6,912 nucleotides of DNA from an uncultured Phenylobacterium sp. Lineage in GTDB: Bacteria > Pseudomonadota > Alphaproteobacteria > Caulobacterales > Caulobacteraceae. The translations under genes were made by a program, and so were the position numbers. The notes beneath the pieces were generated by a model. That model made no database searches. It saw nothing but the letters and a program-made list of their open reading frames with translations, and was not told the origin of the DNA. Below, one piece after another: positions 1 to 6,912 of this stretch; the stretch's first letter is position 1; every line of letters starts with the position of its first letter. The stretch is from NCBI GenBank assembly GCA_945952355.1, contig CAMFIW010000153.1, positions 1-6,912 of the forward strand, in the 5' to 3' direction.

Positions 1-1
1 G

Positions 2-943
2 GGCAAGACCGTTTTGTTGCTGGCCCTGCTCAAGGAACTGGGGATCGCCGCCGAGCCGGCCCTGGTCTCGGTGGGCCTGGGTGACGGGCTCGACGAGCGC
101 CTGCCGGGCCTGGCCGTGTTCAACCACGTGCTGGTCCGTGCGACCATCGGCGGACAGGTCTACTGGCTGGACGGCACCCGCACGGGCGACGTGGCGGGCC
201 TGGCCTCGCTGGCGCCGCCGCCCTGGCGCTTCGCCCTGCCGGTCCGGGCCGCCGGCGCGAAGCTGGAGCCGATCGCCACCGTCGCGGCGACCGAGCCGCT
301 CAGCGAGACCTATGTGCGCCTCGACGCGTCCAAGGGCATGGACGCCCCGGCGCCGGCGCGCATCGAGATGCGCATGCACGGCGACGTCGCCTCGGGCTTC
401 CGCCAGAGCGCCGCGGCCCTGCCGCGCGCCGATCTTGAGCGCGCCCTGCGCCAGGGCGTGACGAGGTCCTACGGCTGGCTGACGGTGGACAAGGTCGAAC
501 TGGCCGACGACGTGGCCCACGACGCCTTCACCGTGATCATGACCGGCCAGGCCGATATCGACTGGCGAAGGAACGTTGACCTGGGCATGCGCGAGTTCAA
601 GCTGCCGACCGGCGGCTCGCAGGCGGCCCCTTTCGCGACCCGAGACCCAGGTCCGGACCGCGACGCGCCCTATGCTGTGACCTTCCCCTATTTCGTGCGC
701 TCGATCACCGAGGTCGTGCTACCGAACGGCGGCGCCGGCTTCCAGGCGCGGGGCCCCAACGACGCCCAGACGGTCGGGGGCTACGAGCTGAAGCGCACGG
801 CGGGAATCGAGGGCGGCGTGGCGCGATTCACCAGCCAGGGCCGAGCCGTGTCGCGCGAGGTCAGCGCCGCCGAAGCCGAGGCCGCCAACCGCGCCATGCG
901 CCGAATGGCGGCCGATGAGAGCCTGGTGCGGGCGCCATCCTGA
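2..943 (+). CDS. DUF3857/transglutaminase-like domain protein, C-terminal part (5' truncated)
   Basis: The reading frame is already open at the left edge, so the true start lies outside; 313 residues are visible, ending at TGA 941-943. The first residues ([15 protein letters not shown]) match the helix just after the catalytic Cys in transglutaminase-like proteins, which usually read GDCK(D/G)K before it, so the Cys itself is probably just upstream. A likely catalytic His follows in FNHV (codon 125-127) and an Asp in YWLDGT (codon 170-172), completing the family's Cys-His-Asp triad. The remaining 250 or so residues form a C-terminal region with no motif I can name, as is usual in the DUF3857-transglutaminase family. 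These proteins are typically exported or periplasmic with unknown substrates; a signal peptide cannot be assessed here. A 121-bp gap separates it from ihfB, so it is probably not co-transcribed. The family call is from motif recognition; the function is unknown. Confidence 0.72.
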   Translation, partial: GKTVLLLALLKELGIAAEPALVSVGLGDGLDERLPGLAVFNHVLVRATIGGQVYWLDGTRTGDVAGLASLAPPPWRFALPVRAAGAKLEPIATVAATEPLSETYVRLDASKGMDAPAPARIEMRMHGDVASGFRQSAAALPRADLERALRQGVTRSYGWLTVDKVELADDVAHDAFTVIMTGQADIDWRRNVDLGMREFKLPTGGSQAAPFATRDPGPDRDAPYAVTFPYFVRSITEVVLPNGGAGFQARGPNDAQTVGGYELKRTAGIEGGVARFTSQGRAVSREVSAAEAEAANRAMRRMAADESLVRAPS

Positions 944-1002
944 ACCCAGTCTGCGCCTAGCGCCTGGGCGCTCGAATAACAGACTATCGAGTTTACCCTT
1001 TT

Positions 1003-1042
1003 GGCGGGTTGAACATCGTCGGGGACTCGACCATGTTCCGCC
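1003..1042 (+). promoter_or_regulatory. Dyad/stem-loop in the ihfB leader, containing a GANTC site
   Basis: GAACAT (1011-1016) is the exact reverse complement of ATGTTC (1033-1038). Inside these, GTCG (1018-1021) pairs with CGAC (1028-1031) across a single C/C mismatch, leaving a six-base loop. Outside, GGCG (1003-1006) can pair with CGCC (1039-1042) across a four-base bulge. The structure ends five bases before the probable ribosome binding site GAAGGA (1047-1052) of ihfB. A GACTC at 1024-1028, a potential CcrM (GANTC) methylation site, lies near the centre of the dyad. No T-run follows, so a terminator is unlikely. It may be an operator or a structured 5' leader; which one is not decidable from sequence. 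The complementarity is directly visible, and the regulatory role is inferred. Confidence 0.4.
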
Positions 1043-1064
1043 AGCCGAAGGACTGGATGTGGGC

Positions 1065-1349
1065 ATGATCAAGTCGGAACTCATCGCAAAACTCGCCGAA
1101 GAGAATCCGCACCTGACCCAACGCGATATCGAGCGCGTCGTGGGCGTGATCCTTGAGCGCATGATTCAAGCTCTCGAACAGGGCGGTCGCGTCGAACTGC
1201 GCGGCTTCGGGGCCCTTTCGGTGCGATCGCGCGACGCTCGGGCCGGCCGCAACCCCCGCACCGGCGAGGCCGTCGAGGTCCGCGCCAAGCACGTGCCCTT
1301 CTTCAAGAGCGGCAAGGAGCTGCGCGAGCGGCTCAACGCCGACGAGTAG
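1065..1349 (+). CDS. ihfB: Integration host factor subunit beta
   Basis: This 94-residue HU/IHF-family protein is the beta subunit of IHF, the heterodimeric nucleoid protein that bends DNA sharply at specific sites and assists replication, recombination and transcription. It starts MIKSELI, as IhfB does in many proteobacteria. It contains [13 protein letters not shown] (42-54), which leads into the DNA-binding arm, then GRNPRTGE (61-68). The Pro of that motif is residue 64, the number of the intercalating proline in E. coli Ihf[17 protein letters not shown] (76-91) is the conserved C-terminal end. ATG 1065 fits family alignments. However, GTG at 1059, in frame two codons earlier, has the better spacing (6 nt) from GAAGGA at 1047-1052, against 12 nt for the ATG, so a start at 1059 is possible. 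The frame stays open upstream to about 915, but that stretch has no family resemblance. IhfA must be encoded elsewhere. Confidence 0.95.
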   Translation: MIKSELIAKLAEENPHLTQRDIERVVGVILERMIQALEQGGRVELRGFGALSVRSRDARAGRNPRTGEAVEVRAKHVPFFKSGKELRERLNADE

Positions 1350-1385
1350 CGCGGTCGGTTGACGCCGAGATAACCCTGTGTCGAT

Positions 1386-1409
1386 CCTCGGGTCTTGAGA
1401 CCTGGGAGG
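1386..1409 (+). promoter_or_regulatory. Hairpin overlapping the mscL Shine-Dalgarno
   Basis: GGTC (1391-1394) and GACC (1399-1402) form a stem with a TTGA loop. Below it, CCTC (1386-1389) can pair with GAGG (1406-1409), which is most of the mscL Shine-Dalgarno (GGGAGG, 1404-1409), with a small internal bulge. If it forms in RNA, the ribosome binding site would be partly masked. The stem is short and interrupted, so chance is a real alternative. Confidence 0.25.
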
Positions 1410-1413
1410 TAGC

Positions 1414-1830
1414 ATGGGTGTGTTCAGCGAATTCCGCGAGTTCATCGCGCGCGGCAATGTGGTCGATCTGGCCGTCGGCGTGATCGTCGGGGCCGCATTC
1501 AACGATATCGTCAAGAGCCTGGTGGACCAGGTCATCATGCCGCCGATCGGGCTCATGCTGAACGGCGTCGATTTCTCGCAGATGAAGATCGTGCTGAAGG
1601 CGGCCGACGCGGCGACCAAGACCGCCGAGGTCGCGATCCAGTACGGCGCCTTCTTCAACAGCGTGATCAAGTTCGTGATCGTCGCCTGGGTGGTGTTCCT
1701 TCTGGTCAAGGGCGTGAACACCCTGCGTCGTCAGCAGGAAGAGGCCCCGGCCCCCGCCGCGCCGCCGGCGCCCACGCCGGACCAGGCCCTGCTGACCGAG
1801 ATCCGCGACCTGCTGAAGGCCCGCGGCTAG
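1414..1830 (+). CDS. mscL: Large-conductance mechanosensitive channel MscL
   Basis: This 138-residue inner-membrane channel opens under membrane tension and releases solutes during hypoosmotic shock; it works as a homopentamer. The N-terminal amphipathic helix (MGVFSEFREFIARGN) leads into TM1, about residues 16-44, with the signature NVVDLAVGVIVGAAFNDIV, including Gly22 of the constriction. A periplasmic loop (about 50-77) follows, then TM2, about 78-100 (FFNSVIKFVIVAWVVFLLVKG). An Ala/Pro-rich linker (111-122) joins a C-terminal helix (LLTEIRDLLKARG) like the cytoplasmic bundle of E. coli MscL. Length and every segment match the family. The ATG is preceded by a good Shine-Dalgarno, GGGAGG (1404-1409), the clearest in the window. 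TTGACG at 1359-1364 resembles a -35 element, but I see no convincing -10. It follows ihfB by 64 bp and is followed by a strong stem-loop. Confidence 0.96.
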   Translation: MGVFSEFREFIARGNVVDLAVGVIVGAAFNDIVKSLVDQVIMPPIGLMLNGVDFSQMKIVLKAADAATKTAEVAIQYGAFFNSVIKFVIVAWVVFLLVKGVNTLRRQQEEAPAPAAPPAPTPDQALLTEIRDLLKARG

Positions 1831-1842
1831 GTCGTCCTGGTT

Positions 1843-1893
1843 CGGAGCGTGACGGGCGCCGAAACCGCCGACACTTTCGGCCGTCACGCTCCG
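1843..1893 (+). terminator. Strong stem-loop after mscL (possible terminator without T-tract)
   Basis: CGGAGCGTGACGG (1843-1855) and CCGTCACGCTCCG (1881-1893) are perfect 13-base reverse complements. Inside, CCGAAA (1859-1864) pairs with TTTCGG (1875-1880), leaving only a three-base bulge (1856-1858) and a ten-base loop. It starts 12 bases after the mscL stop. Neither strand has a T-run after it, so it is not a classical intrinsic terminator. It could be a U-less terminator, an mRNA 3'-end stabiliser, a leader element for trpF, or a copy of a dispersed palindromic repeat. The structure is plain in the sequence; the role is inferred. Confidence 0.5.
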
Positions 1894-1907
1894 GCCCTTG
1901 CGAAAGA

Positions 1908-1939
1908 GGGCATGGGCGCCCTAATCCCCGCCCATGCCC
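1908..1939 (+). promoter_or_regulatory. 11-bp inverted repeat enclosing the trpF start codon
   Basis: GGGCATGGGCG (1908-1918) and CGCCCATGCCC (1929-1939) are perfect reverse complements around a ten-base loop. The right arm contains the trpF initiation codon (1934-1936) and codon 2. In RNA this hairpin would bury the start codon. In DNA it is a 32-bp dyad that could be an operator. A smaller alternative hairpin, GCCCT (1894-1898) with AGGGC (1907-1911), shares bases 1908-1911 and so cannot form at the same time. The pairing is seen directly; control of trpF is inferred. Confidence 0.45.
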
Positions 1940-2578
1940 ATCACCGCAAAGATCTGCGGACTGTCGACGCCCGAGACCGTGCGAGCGGCCCTCGACGGCG
2001 GGGCGAGCCATATCGGCTTCATGCTCTTCGCCAAGAGCCCGCGCAACGTCGCGCCCGAGGAGGCGGAGCGCCTGGCCGCGCCGGCGCGCGTCCGCAACGT
2101 CAAGATCTGCGCGGTGACCGTCGATCCGGACGACGCCTTCGTTGACAGCCTGGCGGCTACGCTCAAGCCAGACTTCATTCAGCTCCACGGCAAGGAAAGC
2201 CCGTCCCGCGCGCGTCAGATCCGCGAGCGCAGCGGCGTGGGCGTCATCAAGGCGCTATCCGTCTCTGACGCTTCCGACCTCGCCGCCGCGGCCGCCTACG
2301 AGCCGGTGGTCGACCATCTGATGTTCGACGCCAAGGCGCCCAAGGGCATGGACCGGCCCGGCGGGACCGGGGCGAGTTTCGACTGGCCCCTGATGGTCGG
2401 ACGCCGTTTCCAAAGGCCGTGGTTCCTGGCAGGCGGCCTGGATCCGTGGAATGTCGCCGACGCCGTCCGGCAGTCGGGCGCGCCCATGGTCGACGTTTCC
2501 TCTGGCGTGGAGCGCGGTCCCGGCTTAAAGGACCCGGCCTTGATCACGGCGTTCCTCGACGCTGTCCGCCGCGCCTGA
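1934..2578 (+). CDS. trpF: Phosphoribosylanthranilate isomerase
   Basis: TrpF catalyses the Amadori rearrangement of N-(5'-phosphoribosyl)anthranilate to CdRP in cytoplasmic tryptophan synthesis. The 214-residue monofunctional (beta/alpha)8 barrel has the usual family length. Visible motifs are KICGL (6-10) with the catalytic Cys8, QLHG (83-86), FDAK (131-134) with catalytic Asp132, GGTGASFDW (143-151), LAGGL (165-169) and DVSSGVE (187-193) in the phosphate-binding half. The start is well constrained: an in-frame TAA sits at 1922-1924, and the next Met is residue 30. No Shine-Dalgarno is present at usable spacing; AGAGGG at 1905-1910 is 23 bases upstream. The start codon lies in one arm of an 11-bp inverted repeat. 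trpF is the first gene of a tight five-gene operon, nine bases before trpB. In Caulobacter a gene called usg precedes trpF; here mscL does. Confidence 0.96.
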   Translation: MPITAKICGLSTPETVRAALDGGASHIGFMLFAKSPRNVAPEEAERLAAPARVRNVKICAVTVDPDDAFVDSLAATLKPDFIQLHGKESPSRARQIRERSGVGVIKALSVSDASDLAAAAAYEPVVDHLMFDAKAPKGMDRPGGTGASFDWPLMVGRRFQRPWFLAGGLDPWNVADAVRQSGAPMVDVSSGVERGPGLKDPALITAFLDAVRRA

Positions 2579-2587
2579 GCCCCCCGC

Positions 2588-3808
2588 GTGAACATCGAAG
2601 CCAAGCCCAACGACTACACGGCCTATCCCGACGCCTCCGGGCGATTCGGCGACTATGGCGGCCGTTACGTCCCCGAGACCCTGATGCCCCTGGTGCACGA
2701 GCTGGACGCCGCTTACCGCGCGGCCAAGGCTGACGAGGGCTTCAAGGCCGAGATGTCGGGGCTGATGACCCACTATGTGGGCCGCCCCAGCCCGCTCTAT
2801 CTCGCCGAGCGGCTGACAGCCCATTTCGGCGGGGCGAAAATCTACCTGAAGCGCGAGGAGCTGAACCACACCGGCTCCCACAAGATCAACAACTGCATCG
2901 GTCAGATCCTGCTGGCCCGGCGCATGGGCAAGACGCGGATCATCGCCGAGACGGGCGCGGGCCAGCACGGGGTCGCGACGGCCACTGTCTGCGCCAAGTA
3001 CGGCCTTCCCTGCGTGGTCTATATGGGCGCAGTCGACGTCGAGCGGCAGAAGCCCAACGTGTTCCGCATGAACCTTCTGGGCGCCCGGGTTGAGGCGGTG
3101 ACCTCCGGCTCGGCCACCCTGAAGGACGCGATGAACGAGGCCCTGCGCGACTGGGTCACAAACGTTCACGACACCTACTACCTGATTGGCACCGCCGCAG
3201 GCATGCACCCCTATCCAGAGATGGTCCGCGACTTCCAGTCGACCATCGGCCGCGAGGTGAAGGCCCAGGTGCTGGAGGCCGAGGGCCGCCTCCCCGACGC
3301 TGTCGTCGCCTGCGTGGGTGGCGGCTCCAACGCCATCGGCATCTTCCACCCCTTCCTCAACGACGAGGGCGTCAGGCTCATCGGGGTCGAGGCCGCCGGC
3401 GAGGGCATGGAGACCGGCCGCCACGCCGCTGCGATCAATGGCGGCCGCCCGGGAGTCCTGCACGGTAACATGACCTACCTGCTTCAGGACAAGGAAGGCC
3501 AGATCGAGGAGGCCCATTCGATCTCGGCCGGCCTCGACTATCCCGGCATCGGACCCGAGCATTCCTGGTTGCACGATGTCGGCCGCGCGACCTACCTCAC
3601 CGCCACCGACCTGGAATCCCTGGAGGCCTTCAAGCTCCTGGCCGAGCTCGAGGGCATCCTGCCGGCGATCGAATCCGCCCACGCCATCGCCCGCCTGGGC
3701 GACGTGGCCCGCGACGTCGGCAAGGACGGGATCGTGGTGCTCAACCTCTCCGGCCGCGGCGACAAGGACGTCGCCACCGTGGCCGCGCACCTGGGACGCC
3801 AGATTTGA
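2588..3808 (+). CDS. trpB: Tryptophan synthase beta chain
   Basis: This 406-residue PLP enzyme condenses indole with L-serine to form tryptophan within the alpha2-beta2 complex with Trp[17 protein letters not shown] (19-34) is the family N-terminal signature. HTGSHKINN (94-102) holds Lys99, which binds [11 protein letters not shown] (121-128) begins with the catalytic Glu121, equivalent to Glu109 in Salmonella. GGGSNA (244-249) binds the cofactor phosphate, [10 protein letters not shown] (292-301) is conserved, and NLSGRGDKD (386-394) supplies the Ser near the PLP ring nitrogen. All expected residues are present and the length is normal for the main TrpB1 class. The start is GTG 2588, nine bases after the trpF stop, chosen because the following residues fit the usual short N-terminus. 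I see no Shine-Dalgarno, so translation may be coupled to trpF. Its stop overlaps the trpA start. Confidence 0.97.
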   Translation: MNIEAKPNDYTAYPDASGRFGDYGGRYVPETLMPLVHELDAAYRAAKADEGFKAEMSGLMTHYVGRPSPLYLAERLTAHFGGAKIYLKREELNHTGSHKINNCIGQILLARRMGKTRIIAETGAGQHGVATATVCAKYGLPCVVYMGAVDVERQKPNVFRMNLLGARVEAVTSGSATLKDAMNEALRDWVTNVHDTYYLIGTAAGMHPYPEMVRDFQSTIGREVKAQVLEAEGRLPDAVVACVGGGSNAIGIFHPFLNDEGVRLIGVEAAGEGMETGRHAAAINGGRPGVLHGNMTYLLQDKEGQIEEAHSISAGLDYPGIGPEHSWLHDVGRATYLTATDLESLEAFKLLAELEGILPAIESAHAIARLGDVARDVGKDGIVVLNLSGRGDKDVATVAAHLGRQI

Positions 3809-4638
3809 GCAAGGCCCGCATCGACGCCCGTTTCGCGGCCCTGAAGGCCGAGGGCCGCGCGGCCTTCGTCACCTATGTGATGTCCGGCGACCCGGACTAC
3901 GCGACCGCGCTGGAGATTCTGAAGGGCCTGCCTGGCTCCGGGGCAGACCTGATCGAGGTCGGCTATCCCTTCTCCGATCCCATGGCCGAAGGCCCTCCGA
4001 TCCAGCGCGCCGCCCAGCGCGCGCTCGCCAAGGGCATGACGCTGGCCAAGACCCTGCAGATGGTCGCCGAGTTCCGGCAAGGTGACGCCGAGACCCCGAT
4101 CATCCTGATGGGCTACGCCAATCCGCTGATCGGCTGGGGCTTCGGGGCTTTCGCCCGCGACGCGGCCAAGGCCGGGATCGACGGCCTGATCGTGGTCGAC
4201 ATCCCGCCGGAAGAAGCCGATCCGCTGGCTGACGCCCTCGACGCCGAGGGCCTGTCCCTGATCCGCCTGGCCACGCCGACCACCGACGACAAGCGCCTGC
4301 CGGTGGTGGTCCGCCGCACCTCGGGCTTCGTCTACTACGTCTCGGTCGCGGGCGTGACGGGTGTGAAGGAGGCCGACGAGGCCGCCGTCGCCCCCAATGT
4401 CGATCGCGTCCGCGCGGCGTCCGGCCTGCCGGTGGCGGTCGGCTTCGGCATCCGCACGCCCGAACGCGCCGCCGCCATCGCCCGGGTGGCTGACGGCGTC
4501 GTGGTCGGCTCGGCCTTCGTCGACGAAGTCGCCGACGCCTTGGCAATGAACGAAAGCGTGACTGCGCGGGTTCTTTCCAAAGTCGAATCCTTGGCTAAGG
4601 CTGTGCGTTCCGCGCGAGTCGAAAGCCTCACGGTGTAA
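3805..4638 (+). CDS. trpA: Tryptophan synthase alpha chain
   Basis: TrpA cleaves indole-3-glycerol phosphate to indole and glyceraldehyde-3-phosphate and channels indole to TrpB. The 277-residue (beta/alpha)8 barrel shows [13 protein letters not shown] (6-18), [15 protein letters not shown] (50-64), LMGYANP (101-107), VDIPPEE (131-137), [10 protein letters not shown] (177-186) and VGFGIRTPE (212-220). Catalytic Glu51 (E. coli Glu49) is present. The second catalytic acid, Asp60 in E. coli, is Glu62 here. The start is TTG at 3805, overlapping the trpB stop in TTGA; the N-terminus matches the family at once and the next Met (residue 26) would remove the first strand, so the rare TTG start is well supported. 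The overlap suggests translational coupling, which suits a 1:1 complex. accD follows after seven bases. Confidence 0.95.
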   Translation: MSKARIDARFAALKAEGRAAFVTYVMSGDPDYATALEILKGLPGSGADLIEVGYPFSDPMAEGPPIQRAAQRALAKGMTLAKTLQMVAEFRQGDAETPIILMGYANPLIGWGFGAFARDAAKAGIDGLIVVDIPPEEADPLADALDAEGLSLIRLATPTTDDKRLPVVVRRTSGFVYYVSVAGVTGVKEADEAAVAPNVDRVRAASGLPVAVGFGIRTPERAAAIARVADGVVVGSAFVDEVADALAMNESVTARVLSKVESLAKAVRSARVESLTV

Positions 4639-4645
4639 CTGCCCC

Positions 4646-5578
<933 letters not shown>

Positions 5579-5599
5579 GCCTTAACGGAACTCCTGCCG

Positions 5600-6912
5600 A
5601 TGTATGACCCGATCCGCGCCTCCGACGCGGTGATCCAGCGTCTGCGGGCCAATCATCCCTCCCTGATCGACCTGACCACCGGCCGCGTGGAGCGGCTGCT
5701 GGCGGCCCTCGGCCATCCCGAGAAGCGCCTGCCGCCGGTGATCCACGTGGCCGGCACCAACGGCAAGGGCTCGACCGTCGCCTATTTGCGCGCCATCGCC
5801 GAGGCCGCCGGGCTGAAGGTGCACGCCATCACCTCGCCCCACCTGGTCCGTTTCGCCGAGCGCATCCGCCTCGCCGGGACCCTGATCAGCGACGAAAAGC
5901 TCGCCGAGCTCACCGACCGGTTGGAGACCGCCAACGCCGGCGAGCCGATCAGCTTCTTCGAGATCACCACCGTTCTGGCCTTCGAGGCCTTCGCCGAGGT
6001 CCCGGCAGATCTGTGCGTCGTCGAGGTCGGCCTAGGCGGCCGCTTCGACGCCACCAACATCTTCGACGCCCCCGCCGTCAGCGTGATCACGCCGGTCGAC
6101 TACGACCACTTGGAGATGCTGGGGCCGGAACTGTCCAAGATCGCCTGGGAGAAGGCCGGAATCATCAAGGCCGCCCGCCCGGTGGTGGTCGCCCGCCAGA
6201 TGGCGGAGGGCGAGGCCGTCATCCTCGACGAGGCCGACAAGCTCGATGCGCCGGTCACCCTGATGGGCCGCGACTTCGACGCCTGGGAGGAGCGCGGCCG
6301 GCTGATGGTCCAGCTCGGCGACCGCCTGTTCGACCTGCCGCCACCCAGCCTGTTCGGCGGCTACCAGTTTGCGAACGCCGGCCTGGCCGTGGCCGCGATC
6401 CTGGCTCTGGGCGACCCGCGCATCGACGAGGCGGCGCTCGCCAAGGGCGTCTCGTCCGCCGTCTGGCCGGCGCGGTTTCAGCGGCTGACGGCCGGACCGA
6501 TGGCCGAGCTCGCCGCCGCGCGGGGCTCCGATCTCTGGCTCGATGGCGGCCACAACCCGCACGCCGGCCGTGCGCTCGCCGAGGCCGCCGGCCGCCTGGT
6601 CGGGCGCGATCCGCGGCCCCTGGTGCTGGTCGCCGCCATGTTCGCGCGCAAGGACGCCGAGGGCTTCTTCGCCCCCTTCGCCGCGCTGAACCCGCGGGTG
6701 ATCGCCACGACCTTCGATTCGCCCAATGCGGCGCCGGCGACCGACATCGCCGCGGCGGCCAAGGCCGCGGGGCTTCAGGTCGAGCTTGCGGAGGATGCCG
6801 CCGAGGGGGTCCGCCGCGCCCTGTCGGGCGAAGGACCCGCGCCGCATGTGCTGATCTGCGGCGGCCTGCACTTCGCCGGCGAGGTCCTGGCCATGAGCCC
6901 GGACACCTGGCC
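5600..6912 (+). CDS. folC: Bifunctional folylpolyglutamate/dihydrofolate synthase (3' end cut off)
   Basis: FolC adds L-glutamate to dihydropteroate and then to folates, using ATP. The frame runs open from ATG 5600 to the window edge (437 codons, no stop). Motifs in order: HVAGTNGKGS (49-58), the P-loop; ITSPHLVRFAERI (77-89), the omega loop; SFFEITT (118-124); EVGLGGRFDATN (142-153); DYDHLEMLG (167-175), with the metal-binding His170; EKAGIIK (184-190), with the family's modified Lys; WPARFQRL (289-296); and DGGHNPHA (315-322) in the C-terminal domain. CGGLHFAGEVL (420-430) is typical of the last strand, so the stop is probably only a few codons beyond the edge. The start lies 21 bases after the accD stop with a weak ACGGAA upstream (5585-5590). 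It is the last visible gene of the trpFBA-accD-folC operon. Confidence 0.95.
   Translation, partial: MYDPIRASDAVIQRLRANHPSLIDLTTGRVERLLAALGHPEKRLPPVIHVAGTNGKGSTVAYLRAIAEAAGLKVHAITSPHLVRFAERIRLAGTLISDEKLAELTDRLETANAGEPISFFEITTVLAFEAFAEVPADLCVVEVGLGGRFDATNIFDAPAVSVITPVDYDHLEMLGPELSKIAWEKAGIIKAARPVVVARQMAEGEAVILDEADKLDAPVTLMGRDFDAWEERGRLMVQLGDRLFDLPPPSLFGGYQFANAGLAVAAILALGDPRIDEAALAKGVSSAVWPARFQRLTAGPMAELAAARGSDLWLDGGHNPHAGRALAEAAGRLVGRDPRPLVLVAAMFARKDAEGFFAPFAALNPRVIATTFDSPNAAPATDIAAAAKAAGLQVELAEDAAEGVRRALSGEGPAPHVLICGGLHFAGEVLAMSPDTW

Noticed and set aside
959..972. Short palindrome AGCGC/GCGCT after the DUF3857 gene as a terminator
   Set aside because: The stem is only five base pairs with a four-base loop and no T-tract; it is expected by chance in such GC-rich DNA.
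915..1064. Upstream extension of the ihfB frame, giving a 144-residue protein
   Set aside because: The extra 50 residues overlap the preceding gene and the structured leader and have no IHF/HU similarity. IhfB is normally about 94 residues.
1359..1388. TTGACG (1359-1364) as the -35 of an mscL promoter
   Set aside because: The -35 match is good, but the best -10 at suitable spacing (GATCCT, 1383-1388) is poor, so I do not list it as a promoter.
993..1721. 242-codon minus-strand frame opposite ihfB and mscL
   Set aside because: Both genes on the + strand are certain by motif, and the minus frame crosses the gap between them without any family signature.
1849..2145. Possible leader peptide or small ORF upstream of trpF (starts at 1849 or 1912)
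   Set aside because: It has no Trp codons, runs into trpF out of frame, and has the Arg/Gly/Ala-rich composition of a shadow frame. It does not support ribosome-mediated trp attenuation.
2525..3790. 421-codon open frame on the minus strand opposite trpB
   Set aside because: It mirrors a complete, motif-rich trpB. Its composition (rich in Gly, Val, Asp, His, Leu) is that of an antisense frame of high-GC DNA, and no family motif is visible.
6032..6871. 279-codon minus-strand frame opposite folC
   Set aside because: folC on the + strand has all expected motifs through this stretch, and the minus frame has the low-complexity look of an antisense shadow.

Overview
The window is high-GC (about two thirds G+C by eye) chromosomal DNA. 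Every convincing gene lies on the + strand. The cluster trpF-trpB-trpA-accD-folC, an AccD that lacks most of its zinc-ribbon cysteines, and an IhfB beginning MIKSELI all point to an alphaproteobacterium. Caulobacterales (Caulobacter/Phenylobacterium-like) is the best guess, because the trpFBA-accD-folC order is known from Caulobacter. This assignment is inferred from gene content and was not confirmed by a database search.

Layout. Positions 2-943 hold the 3' part of a DUF3857/transglutaminase-like protein that begins before the window. A 121-bp gap with a structured dyad leads to ihfB (1065-1349), the beta subunit of integration host factor. After 64 bp comes mscL (1414-1830), the large mechanosensitive channel. 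The 103-bp gap between mscL and trpF is the most structured part of the window. It holds a 13+6 bp stem-loop and then an 11-bp perfect inverted repeat whose right arm contains the trpF start codon.

From 1934 to the right edge runs a tightly packed operon: trpF (9-bp gap), trpB (TTGA overlap), trpA (7-bp gap), accD (21-bp gap), folC. TrpF converts phosphoribosylanthranilate to CdRP, and TrpA/TrpB complete tryptophan synthesis. AccD is the carboxyltransferase beta subunit of acetyl-CoA carboxylase, and FolC adds glutamates to folates. folC is cut by the window edge, apparently only a few codons before its stop.

I see no mobile element, CRISPR array, tRNA or rRNA, and no plausible new multi-gene system. 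These are ordinary housekeeping genes. What deserves a second look is regulatory: the competing RNA/DNA structures over the trpF start, the dyad in the ihfB leader, the hairpin that could mask the mscL ribosome binding site, the near absence of Shine-Dalgarno sequences in the trp operon, and two protein-level departures from the E. coli archetypes (TrpA Asp60 to Glu, AccD zinc-ribbon loss).
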